A DNA stretch of 23,609 nt from JBEKLJ01 sp050010255 (lineage in GTDB: Bacteria; Acidobacteriota; Terriglobia; Bryobacterales; Bryobacteraceae): positions 1 through 23,609 of the forward strand of contig JBEKLJ010000022.1 of NCBI GenBank assembly GCA_050010255.1, in the 5' to 3' direction. Under the pieces are notes generated by a model. The model worked only from the letters and a program-made list of their open reading frames with translations. It searched no databases and had not been told where the DNA came from. Below, in pieces: positions 12,874 through 22,016 of the stretch. Each line of letters begins with the position of its first letter. Within the stretch, counting starts at the first letter, position 1. The translations under genes and the position numbers were made by a program.

Positions 12874-13612
12874 CTCTCTGACTGCTTTTCTCCTGCTCTC
12901 CTTCCCGGTTCCCGCCCCGGCCCAGAACTCACAGCAGGACAACGAGTTGCTGGTGGCAGCCGCAGCCGACCTCGCCCCTCTGGAAGCCCCCCTGGCGCAG
13001 GCCTTTGCCCGGGTTGGGGGTGGGAAAGTCCGGTTTGTCCTGGGCGCGAGCGGCCTGCTCACCCGCCAGATCGAGCAGGGTGCCCCCTACGACGTCTTCC
13101 TTTCGGCCAACGAGGAGTTTGTGGCGGAGCTGGTCCGCAGTGGAAAGCTGTTGCCCGGCAGCGTCCGCGTCTACGCCCATGGCCGGCTGGGGCTGTGGTC
13201 GCCCGGCGGCGCCTTGCGGACTCTGCCAGACCTGCTGGCGCCGCGCGTCCTGCACGTGGCGCTGCCCAACCCCACGCACGCCCCCTATGGCGCCGCTGCG
13301 CGGCAACTGCTGAGAAGCGACGGGCTGTGGAGCGGCCTGGAGCCCAAGGTCGTCTATGGCCAGAACGTGCGGCAGGCGCTCCAGTACGCCGAAAGCGGCA
13401 ACGCCGAGGCGGTGATCACCGCCTGGTCGCTCCTCCTGCGGCTCCCCGGCGCGGTGCTGCTGCCGGACTCGGCGCACGCCCCTATCCGCCAGGCCGCCGG
13501 CGTGGTCCGCGGCAGCCCGCACGAGCGTGCCGCGCGCCGCTTCCTGGACTTCCTGACCAGCGAGGCAGGCCGCCGCATCCTCGCCGACCACGGGCTCACG
13601 CCCGCCCAGTAG
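12863..13612 (+). CDS. ModA-like molybdate/tungstate-type ABC transporter substrate-binding protein
   Basis: Periplasmic binding protein of 249 aa from the ATG at 12863. It has an N-terminal signal peptide (hydrophobic core SLTAFLLLSFPV, likely cleavage near PAPAQ at 19-21). The mature part begins LLVAAAADLAPLEAPLAQAF and continues with GASGLLTRQIEQGAPYDVFLSA (61-82), matching the oxyanion-binding GASG...QI..GAP.DVF pattern of ModA. No modB or modC permease or ATPase lies nearby, so it is an orphan and the ligand is not certain. An in-frame ATG at 12791 would add 24 residues in front of the signal sequence and is less likely. The start codon lies inside the HAIR-like site of the divergent dnaK promoter. 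Confidence 0.82.
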   Translation: MLSTSLTAFLLLSFPVPAPAQNSQQDNELLVAAAADLAPLEAPLAQAFARVGGGKVRFVLGASGLLTRQIEQGAPYDVFLSANEEFVAELVRSGKLLPGSVRVYAHGRLGLWSPGGALRTLPDLLAPRVLHVALPNPTHAPYGAAARQLLRSDGLWSGLEPKVVYGQNVRQALQYAESGNAEAVITAWSLLLRLPGAVLLPDSAHAPIRQAAGVVRGSPHERAARRFLDFLTSEAGRRILADHGLTPAQ

Positions 13613-13664
13613 CAGTCCCTCCACTGCGCCTCCGGCGGACGCGCCGGCATTCCCCTGGAGAACC

Positions 13665-13682
13665 GAGGCTGTCCCCAGCCTC
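13665..13682. terminator. stem-loop between convergent modA-like and methyltransferase genes
   Basis: GAGGCTG-TCCC-CAGCCTC forms a perfect 7-bp stem with a 4-base loop, overlapping the methyltransferase stop codon at 13681. There is no T-run on either side, so this is a weak bidirectional terminator candidate. Confidence 0.35.
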
Positions 13683-14238
13683 AAACCTTCTTCAATAGGG
13701 CAGCGCGGCTGCGGCTGACGGGCGGACGGTCCACCAGCTCGAGGCCGGCTAGGGCCGCGGCCTGCAATTCGGCGTCGAACTGCGCGGCCTTTACATGTCC
13801 AGGAGGCTCGGCCAACAGGAGGCATGCGCCCGGTTTCAAGGCTGCGGCGACCTCGCTGAAGAAACGGTCCTCGGCTGGCAGTTCATGCACCATGAAGAAA
13901 GCCAGCGCAAAGTCCACCGCACCGGCCAGATCAGCCAGCCCCATGGAATCAGGCGCGGCCAGGCGGGCATCCACGCGCTCGACAAGCCCGGCCCTGGCAG
14001 CCCGGCGTTTCAGCCCCGCGAGCATCCTGGACTGGATGTCCACAGCCACCACTCGGCCGGAGGCCCCTACCAGCCGGGCCAGTTCGAGCGTGAAGAGGCC
14101 CATGCCCGGCCCAGGTTCGAGCACCGTCATGCCTTCGTGAACGTACGGGGCCAGGATCTTGGCTGGGTCCTGCCACAGCCGTCGCAGCGGGCTGGCTAGC
14201 ACATAGCCAAGCCACCAGGGGCAAACGCGTTTCGCCAT
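13681..14238 (-). CDS. class I SAM-dependent methyltransferase
   Basis: A 185-aa protein with a Rossmann-like methyltransferase core. Motif I VLEPGPGMG is at 39-47, motif II VVAVDIQ at 63-69 (acidic D67), and a later segment DFALAFFMVHELP (109-121) corresponds to motif IV/post-I of UbiE-type enzymes. The start region KRVCPWWLGYVLASPLRR and the EPGPGMGLFT motif suggest a small stand-alone methyltransferase of the Methyltransf_11/25 type; the substrate is unknown. The ATG at 14238 has GAGAG about 6 bases upstream and is preferred to the TTG at 14250. It lies 49 bases downstream of the recombinase gene on the same strand and could be in one transcript. Confidence 0.83.
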   Translation of the reverse strand: MAKRVCPWWLGYVLASPLRRLWQDPAKILAPYVHEGMTVLEPGPGMGLFTLELARLVGASGRVVAVDIQSRMLAGLKRRAARAGLVERVDARLAAPDSMGLADLAGAVDFALAFFMVHELPAEDRFFSEVAAALKPGACLLLAEPPGHVKAAQFDAELQAAALAGLELVDRPPVSRSRAALLKKV

Positions 14239-14286
14239 AGCAACTCTCAAGTCAAGGGTAACCCAAGAACAGCCCGCGATCGCGGC

Positions 14287-15183
14287 TCACGCCTTGGGGT
14301 GCGCCTTGTCGTAGACCGCCATCAGCTCGGTGAGCGTGACTTGCGTGTACTTCTGCGTGGTGGAGAGCCGCGCGTGGCCCAGCAGCTCCTGAATCGACCG
14401 CAGGTCGGCCCCGTCGGCCAGCAGGTGCGTTGCGAAGGCGTGCCGGAAGCTATGCGGATGGATCGAGGCGTCGCCGGCCACCAGCGTCCCATACAGCTTC
14501 ACAATGCCGCGCACGCCCCGGTCCGTGAGCCGCCGCCCGCGCTGGTTCACGAACAGCGCCGTCTCGCGCGGCTGGGCCCGCCTGTCGCTCAGATACCGCT
14601 CCAGCGCCGCGGCGGCCTTCGCGCCGAAGGGCACCTGCCGCTCCTTCCGCCCCTTGCCGCGGACCAGCACCCAGCGCTCGGCGAGGTCGACATCCAGCAG
14701 GCTCAGCCCCACCAGCTCGCTCACCCGCAACCCGCAGCCGTAAAGCAGCTCCAGAATCGTCAGGTCGCGCGATGGAAAGGGCCGTTCCAGCCGGCCCGCC
14801 GCCACCTGGTCCAGCAGCGCGTTGGTTTGCTCCGCCGTCATTACCCGCGGCAGCCTCTTGGGCGCTTTGGGTGTGTGGATCAGCCGCGCCACGTTGACCT
14901 CGATCACGCCGTGCCGCACCAGGTGCCGGAAGAATGCCCGCACCGAGGCCACCTTGCGCCGCATCGAGACCGGGCTCAGCCCCTGGCGGTAAAGATCGCC
15001 CAGCCACTCGCGCAGCGCCAGCGTGTCCACGCCGCCCGGCGCCGGCGGCTCAGCCCCCGCGGGCGAGAAGTACTCGAGGAACTGCCGCAGATCCGAGGCG
15101 TAGGCGCGCAGCGTGTGCGCCGAGGCGCTCTCGCGCTTCAGTTCGTCGAGAAACCGTTCGATGTGCCGCTCGAGTTCGGACAA
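14287..15183 (-). CDS. xerC: XerC/XerD-type tyrosine recombinase
   Basis: Site-specific recombinase of 298 aa, the usual Xer length. An N-terminal SAM-like core-binding domain (about 1-90) is followed by the catalytic domain with R153 (LLYGCGLRVSEL), K177 (GKGRKER), H244-R247 (HPHSFRH), H270 (LLGHARLSTTQ) and nucleophile Y279 (KYTQV). Xer recombinases resolve chromosome dimers at dif. XerC versus XerD cannot be decided firmly; the linker KAPKRLPRVMTAEQT favours XerC. It sits 91 bases downstream of tRNA-Gly on the same strand, near the origin region. No dif-like site was recognised in the window. Confidence 0.92.
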   Translation of the reverse strand: MSELERHIERFLDELKRESASAHTLRAYASDLRQFLEYFSPAGAEPPAPGGVDTLALREWLGDLYRQGLSPVSMRRKVASVRAFFRHLVRHGVIEVNVARLIHTPKAPKRLPRVMTAEQTNALLDQVAAGRLERPFPSRDLTILELLYGCGLRVSELVGLSLLDVDLAERWVLVRGKGRKERQVPFGAKAAAALERYLSDRRAQPRETALFVNQRGRRLTDRGVRGIVKLYGTLVAGDASIHPHSFRHAFATHLLADGADLRSIQELLGHARLSTTQKYTQVTLTELMAVYDKAHPKA

Positions 15184-15274
15184 GCTGGGGCTAGCCCAAT
15201 CTTCTCACACGCCTTCGGCTGCGGCTTGCGGGAGGACGACTGTGCGGGCGCAGAGGATCAGAATGAGGCCAGGC

Positions 15275-15350
15275 TGGAGCGGGAGACGGGATTCGAACCC
15301 GCGACATCGACCTTGGCAAGGTCGCACTCTACCAACTGAGTTACTCCCGC
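15275..15350 (-). tRNA. tRNA-Gly (anticodon GCC)
   Basis: On the minus strand a full cloverleaf is visible: acceptor GCGGGAG/CTCCCGC, D-arm ACTC-AGTTGGTA-GAGT, anticodon stem CGACC/GGTCG around loop TTGCCAA (anticodon GCC), T-arm with TTCGAAT, discriminator T and an encoded CCA (15275-15277). Length with CCA is 76 bases. It has its own promoter upstream. Confidence 0.97.
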
Positions 15351-15361
15351 GCGCGCTCTTC

Positions 15362-15390
15362 ATTCTCCCTCGGGCGCCTGGGCATGTCAA
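15362..15390 (-). promoter_or_regulatory. tRNA-Gly promoter
   Basis: On the minus strand: TTGACA (15385-15390), 17 bases, then GAGAAT (15362-15367). The -35 is perfect and the -10 matches 4/6. The start would fall a few bases before the tRNA 5' end at 15350. Confidence 0.65.
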
Positions 15391-15541
15391 ATGGACTAGG
15401 AGTCCTCGTACCCCCTCTCCGAACCCTCGCGCGCGGCTGTCAGTTCTGGTACCGACGTAAGGTGACAAGACGGGTTGAAAATGATTTTGGGCGATTCCGA
15501 TATCCTCTTGCCAATCAACCAGTTACGTGGGGAAAAACTTG

Positions 15542-15572
15542 TTGCATCGAGTGCTGGCTTATGTGCTATAGT
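15542..15572 (+). promoter_or_regulatory. dnaA promoter candidate
   Basis: Extended -10 TGCTATAGT (TG at 15564-15565, TATAGT at 15567-15572) with a TTGCAT -35 (15542-15547) at a long 19-base spacing. The leader to the dnaA ATG would be about 150 bases and would include the DnaA-box-like cluster. Confidence 0.5.
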
Positions 15573-15669
15573 GACGTTCCGCCTGACAGCCGGAGAGACT
15601 TGCGGTACTACCTGACGCAGTCCCGTGCCGGTAGCATAATTCCGGAATACGCAAGCGAGTGTTGTACGG

Positions 15670-15700
15670 TTTTCCACTGGTGTGGAAAACTTGTGGAAAT
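15670..15700. promoter_or_regulatory. DnaA-box-like cluster upstream of dnaA
   Basis: TTTTCCAC-TGGT-GTGGAAAA (15670-15689) is a perfect 8-bp inverted repeat, directly followed by a third half-site, TGTGGAAAT (15692-15700). Read toward CCACA these are TTTTCCACt, TTTTCCACA and ATTTCCACA, variants of the DnaA box TTATCCACA. A related GTGGGGAAAAACTTGT lies near 15529. Likely used for DnaA autoregulation or as part of the origin. Confidence 0.6.
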
Positions 15701-15726
15701 GGGGCGCGCCTGCTCCTGGGGCAAGT

Positions 15727-17049
15727 ATGAACGCGTGGGACCTCATAAAGACCAGGCTGGCTGCCAAGCTGACCCCTGGGAGCTTCGAGAACTGGTTCAG
15801 TCGCACCACCTTTAGGGAGATGGAGGGCGACACTCTTTGGGTGGCCGTGCCCAGTGAGCCGGCTAAGCGCTTCATTCAACAGGAGTACTCGGAGCTCATC
15901 CGTGCGGCCATCCAGGAGGCTGGGCTTCCCGTGCGCCAGGTGGTGTACGAAGTAGCCGTCCCCGCTTCGGCCGAAGCCATCGCTCAAACGAGGTTGACCT
16001 CACCCGAGCCTGATCTGGCCTTCCGTACGCCCTCGGCCCGGCTCAACCCGAGGTTCACCTTTGACACCTTTGTCGTGGGCTCCTGCAACCAGTTCGCTCA
16101 TGCGGCCGCAAAGGCCGTTGCCACCAAGCCGTCCGAGCGCTACAACCCCTTGTTCATATACGGTGGCGTGGGCATGGGCAAGACCCACCTGATGCACGCC
16201 ATCGGGCGCGCCTTGATAGACAACTTCGCCAGCATGCGCATTGTCTACTCGTCCAGCGAGCGGTTCATGAACGAGATGATCAGCAGCATCAAACTGAACC
16301 GGATGCCGCTGTTTCATCAGCACTACCGCTCCGCCGACGTCTTGCTGATGGACGACATCCAGATCCTGGGAAAGAAGGAGGCTACGCAGGACGAGTTCTT
16401 CTACACGTTCAACGAGCTCTACGACAGCCAGAAGCAAATCGTCATCTCCAGCGACTCGCCGCCCAAGGAGATCCCCGGTCTTCTGGAGCGTCTGCGCTCG
16501 CGCTTTGAGTGGGGACTGATGGTGGACATCCAGCCACCGGACCTCGAGACAAAAATGGCCATCCTCGACAAGAAGGCCGAGGCCGACGGCGTATCGCTAC
16601 CCGACGATGTTCGAGTGCTCATCGCAACGAAGACGAAGTCGAGCATTCGGGAGTTGGAGGGAGCGCTAATCAAACTGGTTGCCTACTCGTCAGTGACGGG
16701 AGAGAAAATTAGCTTGCCGCTGGCACAGCAGGTGCTCAAGCACCTGGTCCACAACGGCGAGCGGAGGATCTCGATTGAGTCGATCACCCGCATGGTCGCC
16801 TCAAAGCATAACCTTCAGCCTGCTCAGTTAAGACTGAAGAGCAACCGCCGCGAGATTGCTCGGCCACGTCAGATCGCAATGTACCTAGCCAAGGAGCTCA
16901 CGCAGGCCTCCCTTCCCGAAATCGGCCGCGCCTTTGGTGGCAAACACCACACGACTGTCCTCCACTCCATCCACCGCATCGAGGAGCTGCGTCAGAAAAA
17001 CAGCGATCTGAACCGCCTCATCCAGAACCTGGTCGACTCAGTCGGCTAG
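15727..17049 (+). CDS. dnaA: chromosomal replication initiator DnaA
   Basis: AAA+ initiator that binds DnaA boxes and melts the origin. 440 aa. Domain I starts MNAWDLIKTRLAAKLTPGSF; the short linker is about 80-107. The AAA+ core starts FTFDTFVVG (110-118), with Walker A GGVGMGKT (146-153) and Walker B VLLMDDIQ (205-212). The C-terminal helix-turn-helix domain ends with the DnaA signature around AFGGKHHTTVLHSI (402-415). The signature reads KHHTT where E. coli has RDHTT. The ATG at 15727 is chosen from the family N-terminus; an in-frame GTG at 15682 lies inside the DnaA-box cluster. Shine-Dalgarno is weak. dnaN and gyrB follow on the same strand. Confidence 0.97.
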   Translation: MNAWDLIKTRLAAKLTPGSFENWFSRTTFREMEGDTLWVAVPSEPAKRFIQQEYSELIRAAIQEAGLPVRQVVYEVAVPASAEAIAQTRLTSPEPDLAFRTPSARLNPRFTFDTFVVGSCNQFAHAAAKAVATKPSERYNPLFIYGGVGMGKTHLMHAIGRALIDNFASMRIVYSSSERFMNEMISSIKLNRMPLFHQHYRSADVLLMDDIQILGKKEATQDEFFYTFNELYDSQKQIVISSDSPPKEIPGLLERLRSRFEWGLMVDIQPPDLETKMAILDKKAEADGVSLPDDVRVLIATKTKSSIRELEGALIKLVAYSSVTGEKISLPLAQQVLKHLVHNGERRISIESITRMVASKHNLQPAQLRLKSNRREIARPRQIAMYLAKELTQASLPEIGRAFGGKHHTTVLHSIHRIEELRQKNSDLNRLIQNLVDSVG

Positions 17050-17425
17050 GCTGTGAAGCCTCCATCCATCCCGGCCCGTCCGATACCCAACCTCAGCCCC
17101 TACCGCATCTATGCAATCAGATCCACAACCTCTCAACAGACCTCTCCACCACCCAACCGCCTCAAGCCACACAACTTCCCACAACGTCCACAGCCATCTT
17201 CTCCAGCCTCCCCTGAAACCTGTGAATTATCGTCCAGAGCCCCCCAGCGCGCACAGCCCTCCAGCGCGTCTCCAACATCATCCACTTCCCAACAACCACC
17301 AGGATTTTGTATAATTTAGAGAGAAACTGACATGTTCACAATCCCTACGACTACTGTTCTTATATTTGGTATTGTAGAGAGTCGGTTTGAGATCATGCTA
17401 CTTGTGCCGACAGGAGAGCCGATCT
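17050..17425. other. dnaA-dnaN spacer, candidate replication origin
   Basis: 376 bases without a credible gene. 17101-17220 has 56 C but only 10 G on the plus strand, an extreme strand bias. Several degenerate DnaA-box-like sites point the same way: AGATCCACA (17119-17127), CTTCCCACA (17175-17183), ACGTCCACA (17184-17192) and TCATCCACT (17278-17286). They are followed by an AT-rich stretch from about 17301 to 17375, a candidate unwinding element. The dnaA-dnaN interval is a common oriC position. No strict TTATCCACA box is present, so the call is tentative. Confidence 0.5.
17310..17315 (+). promoter_or_regulatory. possible -10 box for dnaN
   Basis: A perfect TATAAT lies 110 bases before the dnaN ATG, preceded by TTTTG, but no good -35 is found at the right distance. 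It may instead be part of the AT-rich origin segment. Confidence 0.3.
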
Positions 17426-18541
17426 ATGGAATTCACCGTTAGCAAGACGGACCTGGTACGGGAGCTGAATCTTTCCCAGGGGGTTGTTGAGAAGCGTACG
17501 ACGATACCCATTCTCTCCAATGTACTTGTGGAAGCACAGGGTGATCGGATCCAGTTGACGGCTACGGATCTGGAGCTTGGCATCCGTTGCTCTTGCCCGG
17601 CCCGCGTTGTGCGTGACGGTGCAGGCACACTACCGCTGCGGCGGCTTCTGGACTACGTGCGCCTGCTGCCAGACAGCGATCTGAATGTGAAGTTCCTGGA
17701 GAATGACTGGGCCAGTATTGCTTGTGGCCGGTCGCGCACACGGATTGCCGGCATCTCGCGGGAGAGCTTCCCTGAACTCCCTCAGATGCCCGAGGCTGTG
17801 ACTGAGATTCCGCTGGCGATTCTACTCAGGATGATCGAGAGGACCATCTTTGCGATCTCCTCGGAGGAGTCGCGCTTCACGCTGAACGGTGCACTGCTTC
17901 AGCTCAAGGTACAGGCACTGGTCATGGTGGCGACAGACGGGCACAGACTGGCCTACATTGAGACCCCTACAGAGCTGCCCGGGCTTCGCTCACCGCTTCG
18001 TGCACTGCTGCCGCGAAAGGCCATGGGGGAGCTGCTCAAGCTTGGGCAGGACAGCGGTGTCAGCCCCAGTGTAAAGTTCAGCAGCGATGAGAACCACCTG
18101 TTCTTCCAGATCGGCGAGCGCCTGCTCATCTGCCGCAAGCTGACCGGCACATTCCCGGACTACGAGCGTGTGCTACCGAAGGACCACAAGATTTCCGTCA
18201 CGCTGATGCGCGATGAGATTCGGGCCGTGATCGAGCGTGTGTCGCAGTTTGCCGATGAGCAATCAAGGGCCATCCGTATGCAACTCTGTCCCGGCGAGGT
18301 GAAGGTCTTCTCCTCGATTTCCGAGACAGGGGAGAGCGAGGAGAGCGTTTCAGCAGAGTACGACGGCGCAGTGCTCGAGATCGGCTTCAATGCCCACTAC
18401 CTGCTCGAGTTTCTGCGCGTGGTCAGCCAGGAGCAGGTTGTCTTTGCCTTCAAGGACGCGCAGAGCGCGGTGGAAGTCCGGCCTGGCGGTGATGGAGCCG
18501 AGGAGCAGTATCGCTATGTTGTGATGCCGATGCGCATCTAG
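17426..18541 (+). CDS. dnaN: DNA polymerase III beta subunit (sliding clamp)
   Basis: Ring-forming processivity clamp that tethers polymerase III to DNA; 371 aa, normal for DnaN. The N-terminus MEFTVSKTDLVRELNLSQGVVEKRTTIPIL and the TATDLELGIR segment are characteristic of clamp domain 1. The later ATDGHRLAYIE and the C-terminal end YRYVVMPMRI fit domains 2 and 3, the last being the clamp's PMR(I/L) end near the partner-binding pocket. The ATG at 17426 has AGGAGA 9 bases upstream; an upstream in-frame ATG at 17387 is rejected on family length. Codon use is visibly less C/G-ending than in flanking operons (17 of the first 40 codons end in A or T). It lies between dnaA and gyrB. Confidence 0.97.
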   Translation: MEFTVSKTDLVRELNLSQGVVEKRTTIPILSNVLVEAQGDRIQLTATDLELGIRCSCPARVVRDGAGTLPLRRLLDYVRLLPDSDLNVKFLENDWASIACGRSRTRIAGISRESFPELPQMPEAVTEIPLAILLRMIERTIFAISSEESRFTLNGALLQLKVQALVMVATDGHRLAYIETPTELPGLRSPLRALLPRKAMGELLKLGQDSGVSPSVKFSSDENHLFFQIGERLLICRKLTGTFPDYERVLPKDHKISVTLMRDEIRAVIERVSQFADEQSRAIRMQLCPGEVKVFSSISETGESEESVSAEYDGAVLEIGFNAHYLLEFLRVVSQEQVVFAFKDAQSAVEVRPGGDGAEEQYRYVVMPMRI

Positions 18542-18545
18542 CGCC

Positions 18546-18565
18546 GCAGGTGCCGGCAAACCTGC
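18546..18565 (+). terminator. small stem-loop after dnaN
   Basis: GCAGGT, an 8-base loop and ACCTGC form a 6-bp stem followed by TTT, five bases after the dnaN stop. It is weak as a terminator and may act as an attenuator between dnaN and gyrB. Confidence 0.3.
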
Positions 18566-18639
18566 TTTCGACGGCCGGGGGAGCCGGTGGCGGCCTTTGC
18601 GCCTGGGACCCGCGGCCACGCGGTGGGCACGAGGTCTGA

Positions 18640-21153
<2,514 letters not shown>

Positions 21154-21162
21154 GCCGCGCGC

Positions 21163-21201
21163 CCGGGCCGGAGGGCCCGGTGGCGACTTGGAAAAGTCGC
21201 C
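21163..21201. repeat. tandem perfect hairpins after gyrB
   Basis: Two adjacent stem-loops: CCGGGCC-GGAG-GGCCCGG (21163-21180, 7-bp stem) and GGCGACTT-GGAA-AAGTCGCC (21182-21201, 8-bp stem, GGAA loop). There is no T-run. They may end gyrB transcription, or be a copy of a dispersed intergenic repeat. Confidence 0.55.
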
Positions 21202-21232
21202 CTACCCGGCCGCGCTGGCCCAGTCCGGATCG

Positions 21233-21248
21233 GTATGGTAGTATGGTA
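21233..21248. promoter_or_regulatory. tandem 8-bp repeat upstream of the toxin-antitoxin pair
   Basis: GTATGGTA occurs twice head to tail, ending five bases before the antitoxin ATG. Tandem short repeats at this place are typical operators for ribbon-helix-helix antitoxins that repress their own operon. No Shine-Dalgarno is seen. Confidence 0.45.
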
Positions 21249-21253
21249 TCGAT

Positions 21254-21553
21254 ATGGCAGGAGCCGTCAAGGTCACCTTCACCTTCGATCCGGCGACCAT
21301 CTCCCGGATCGAAGAGGCTGCCGCCAGGTTGGTGATGCCCAAGAGCGCCGTGGTGCGAGAGGCGATCCTCGAATACCACGAAAGGATCGGCCGGCTCAGC
21401 GAGAGCGAGCGGCTCCGGCTGCTGCGCACCTTCGATGAAGTGGTCCCGCGCATCCCTTCGCGTTCCGCCAGCGCTGTGGATCGCGAGCTGGCTGCCATCC
21501 GCAAGGCCCGGCGGTCGGGCGGGCGCCGAGCCGCCTCGAGGTCGAAGTCGTGA
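21254..21553 (+). CDS. ribbon-helix-helix antitoxin (VapB/CopG-like)
   Basis: A 99-aa protein. Its N-terminal part, VKVTFTFDPATISRIEEAA followed by PKSAVVREAI, fits a ribbon-helix-helix fold: a beta strand (5-11), helix (14-25), a turn at MPKS, and a second helix (31-43). The C-terminal part (about 60-99) is arginine- and serine-rich and probably wraps the toxin. The stop overlaps the toxin start by four bases (GTGA), the standard translational coupling of such pairs. Antitoxins of this type bind the toxin and repress the operon, here possibly through the tandem GTATGGTA sites. The assignment rests on fold pattern and the PIN-domain partner. Confidence 0.8.
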   Translation: MAGAVKVTFTFDPATISRIEEAAARLVMPKSAVVREAILEYHERIGRLSESERLRLLRTFDEVVPRIPSRSASAVDRELAAIRKARRSGGRRAASRSKS

Positions 21554-21927
21554 TTGTCCTCGACACCTCGGTTCTCATCGACAGCTTGTCCGGTCCCAAG
21601 CGTTCAGCCCCCGCGCTTCGCCGTGCCATCGAAAGCGGCGAGCGCATCCTGATTCCGTCGCTGGTGTTGTACGAGTGGCTGCGCGGGCCGCGTTTGCCGG
21701 AGGAGCTGGCGGCGCAAGGGGCATTGCTCCCCTCCGAGTCGGCCATTCCTTTTGGACCGCGGGAGGCGGCCTTGAGTGCGAAGCTCTATCGTGCGTTGCG
21801 CCGGCCCAGGGGTCGCCAGATCGACCTGGCCATCGCGGCCTGCGCCGTCAGCCGCCAGGCCGCCCTCTGGACGCTCAACCGCGCGGACTTCGAAGACGTA
21901 CCCGGCCTTCGCCTGGCCTTCGCCTGA
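21550..21927 (+). CDS. PIN-domain ribonuclease toxin (VapC-like)
   Basis: A 125-aa PIN-domain nuclease. The metal-binding acidic residues expected in the family are visible: D5 in IVLDTSVLID, E42 in LVLYEWLRG, D92 in RQIDLAIAACA, and D113 in TLNRADFEDVPGL. VapC-type toxins cut tRNA or rRNA and stop translation when antitoxin is lost; the target here is unknown. The GTG start at 21550 overlaps the antitoxin stop. All catalytic positions are present, so the toxin looks intact. It lies between gyrB and an unrelated redox operon, a usual setting for a stray TA module. Confidence 0.9.
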   Translation: MIVLDTSVLIDSLSGPKRSAPALRRAIESGERILIPSLVLYEWLRGPRLPEELAAQGALLPSESAIPFGPREAALSAKLYRALRRPRGRQIDLAIAACAVSRQAALWTLNRADFEDVPGLRLAFA

Positions 21928-21948
21928 CCGCGGCTTTGAGCTAGGGAG

Positions 21949-21957
21949 TGTTATACT
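21949..21957 (+). promoter_or_regulatory. extended -10 promoter for the Hdr/Etf operon
   Basis: TGTTATACT is an extended -10 (TGn plus TATACT) 59 bases before the ATG at 22017. No clear -35 is present, which an extended -10 can tolerate. Confidence 0.45.
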
Positions 21958-22016
21958 ACTGGTTCTGTCGCTGCTGAGGGCACTCGTCCGCCCGCTCCGG
22001 ATAGGAGAAAAAGAGA

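Larger units (their letters stand above)
15351..15726. other. 376-base non-coding region between tRNA-Gly and dnaA
   Basis: The region holds the tRNA promoter at its left end and an extended -10 promoter for dnaA. It also has a 10-bp palindrome ATTCCGGAAT (15639-15648) and DnaA-box-like repeats just before dnaA. It is lower in GC than most of the window, and no gene is recognised. It is one half of the probable origin/dnaA control region. Confidence 0.6.

Noticed and set aside
14238..14262. Second HAIR-like site (CTCAAG) upstream of the methyltransferase gene
   Set aside because: Only one half-site is present; there is no matching TTGAG half at the right distance.
14287..15350. Tyrosine recombinase next to a tRNA as an integrated element
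   Set aside because: The recombinase has Xer size and motifs, flanking genes are housekeeping, and no duplicated tRNA 3' end was seen.
17053..17319. 88-codon open frame between dnaA and dnaN
   Set aside because: Its proline/serine/threonine-rich translation follows from the C-rich base composition; it has no domain, and its start lies in a non-coding spacer.
21163..21201. Rho-independent terminator for gyrB
   Set aside because: The stems are strong, but no T-run follows either of them, so the pair was listed as a repeat instead.
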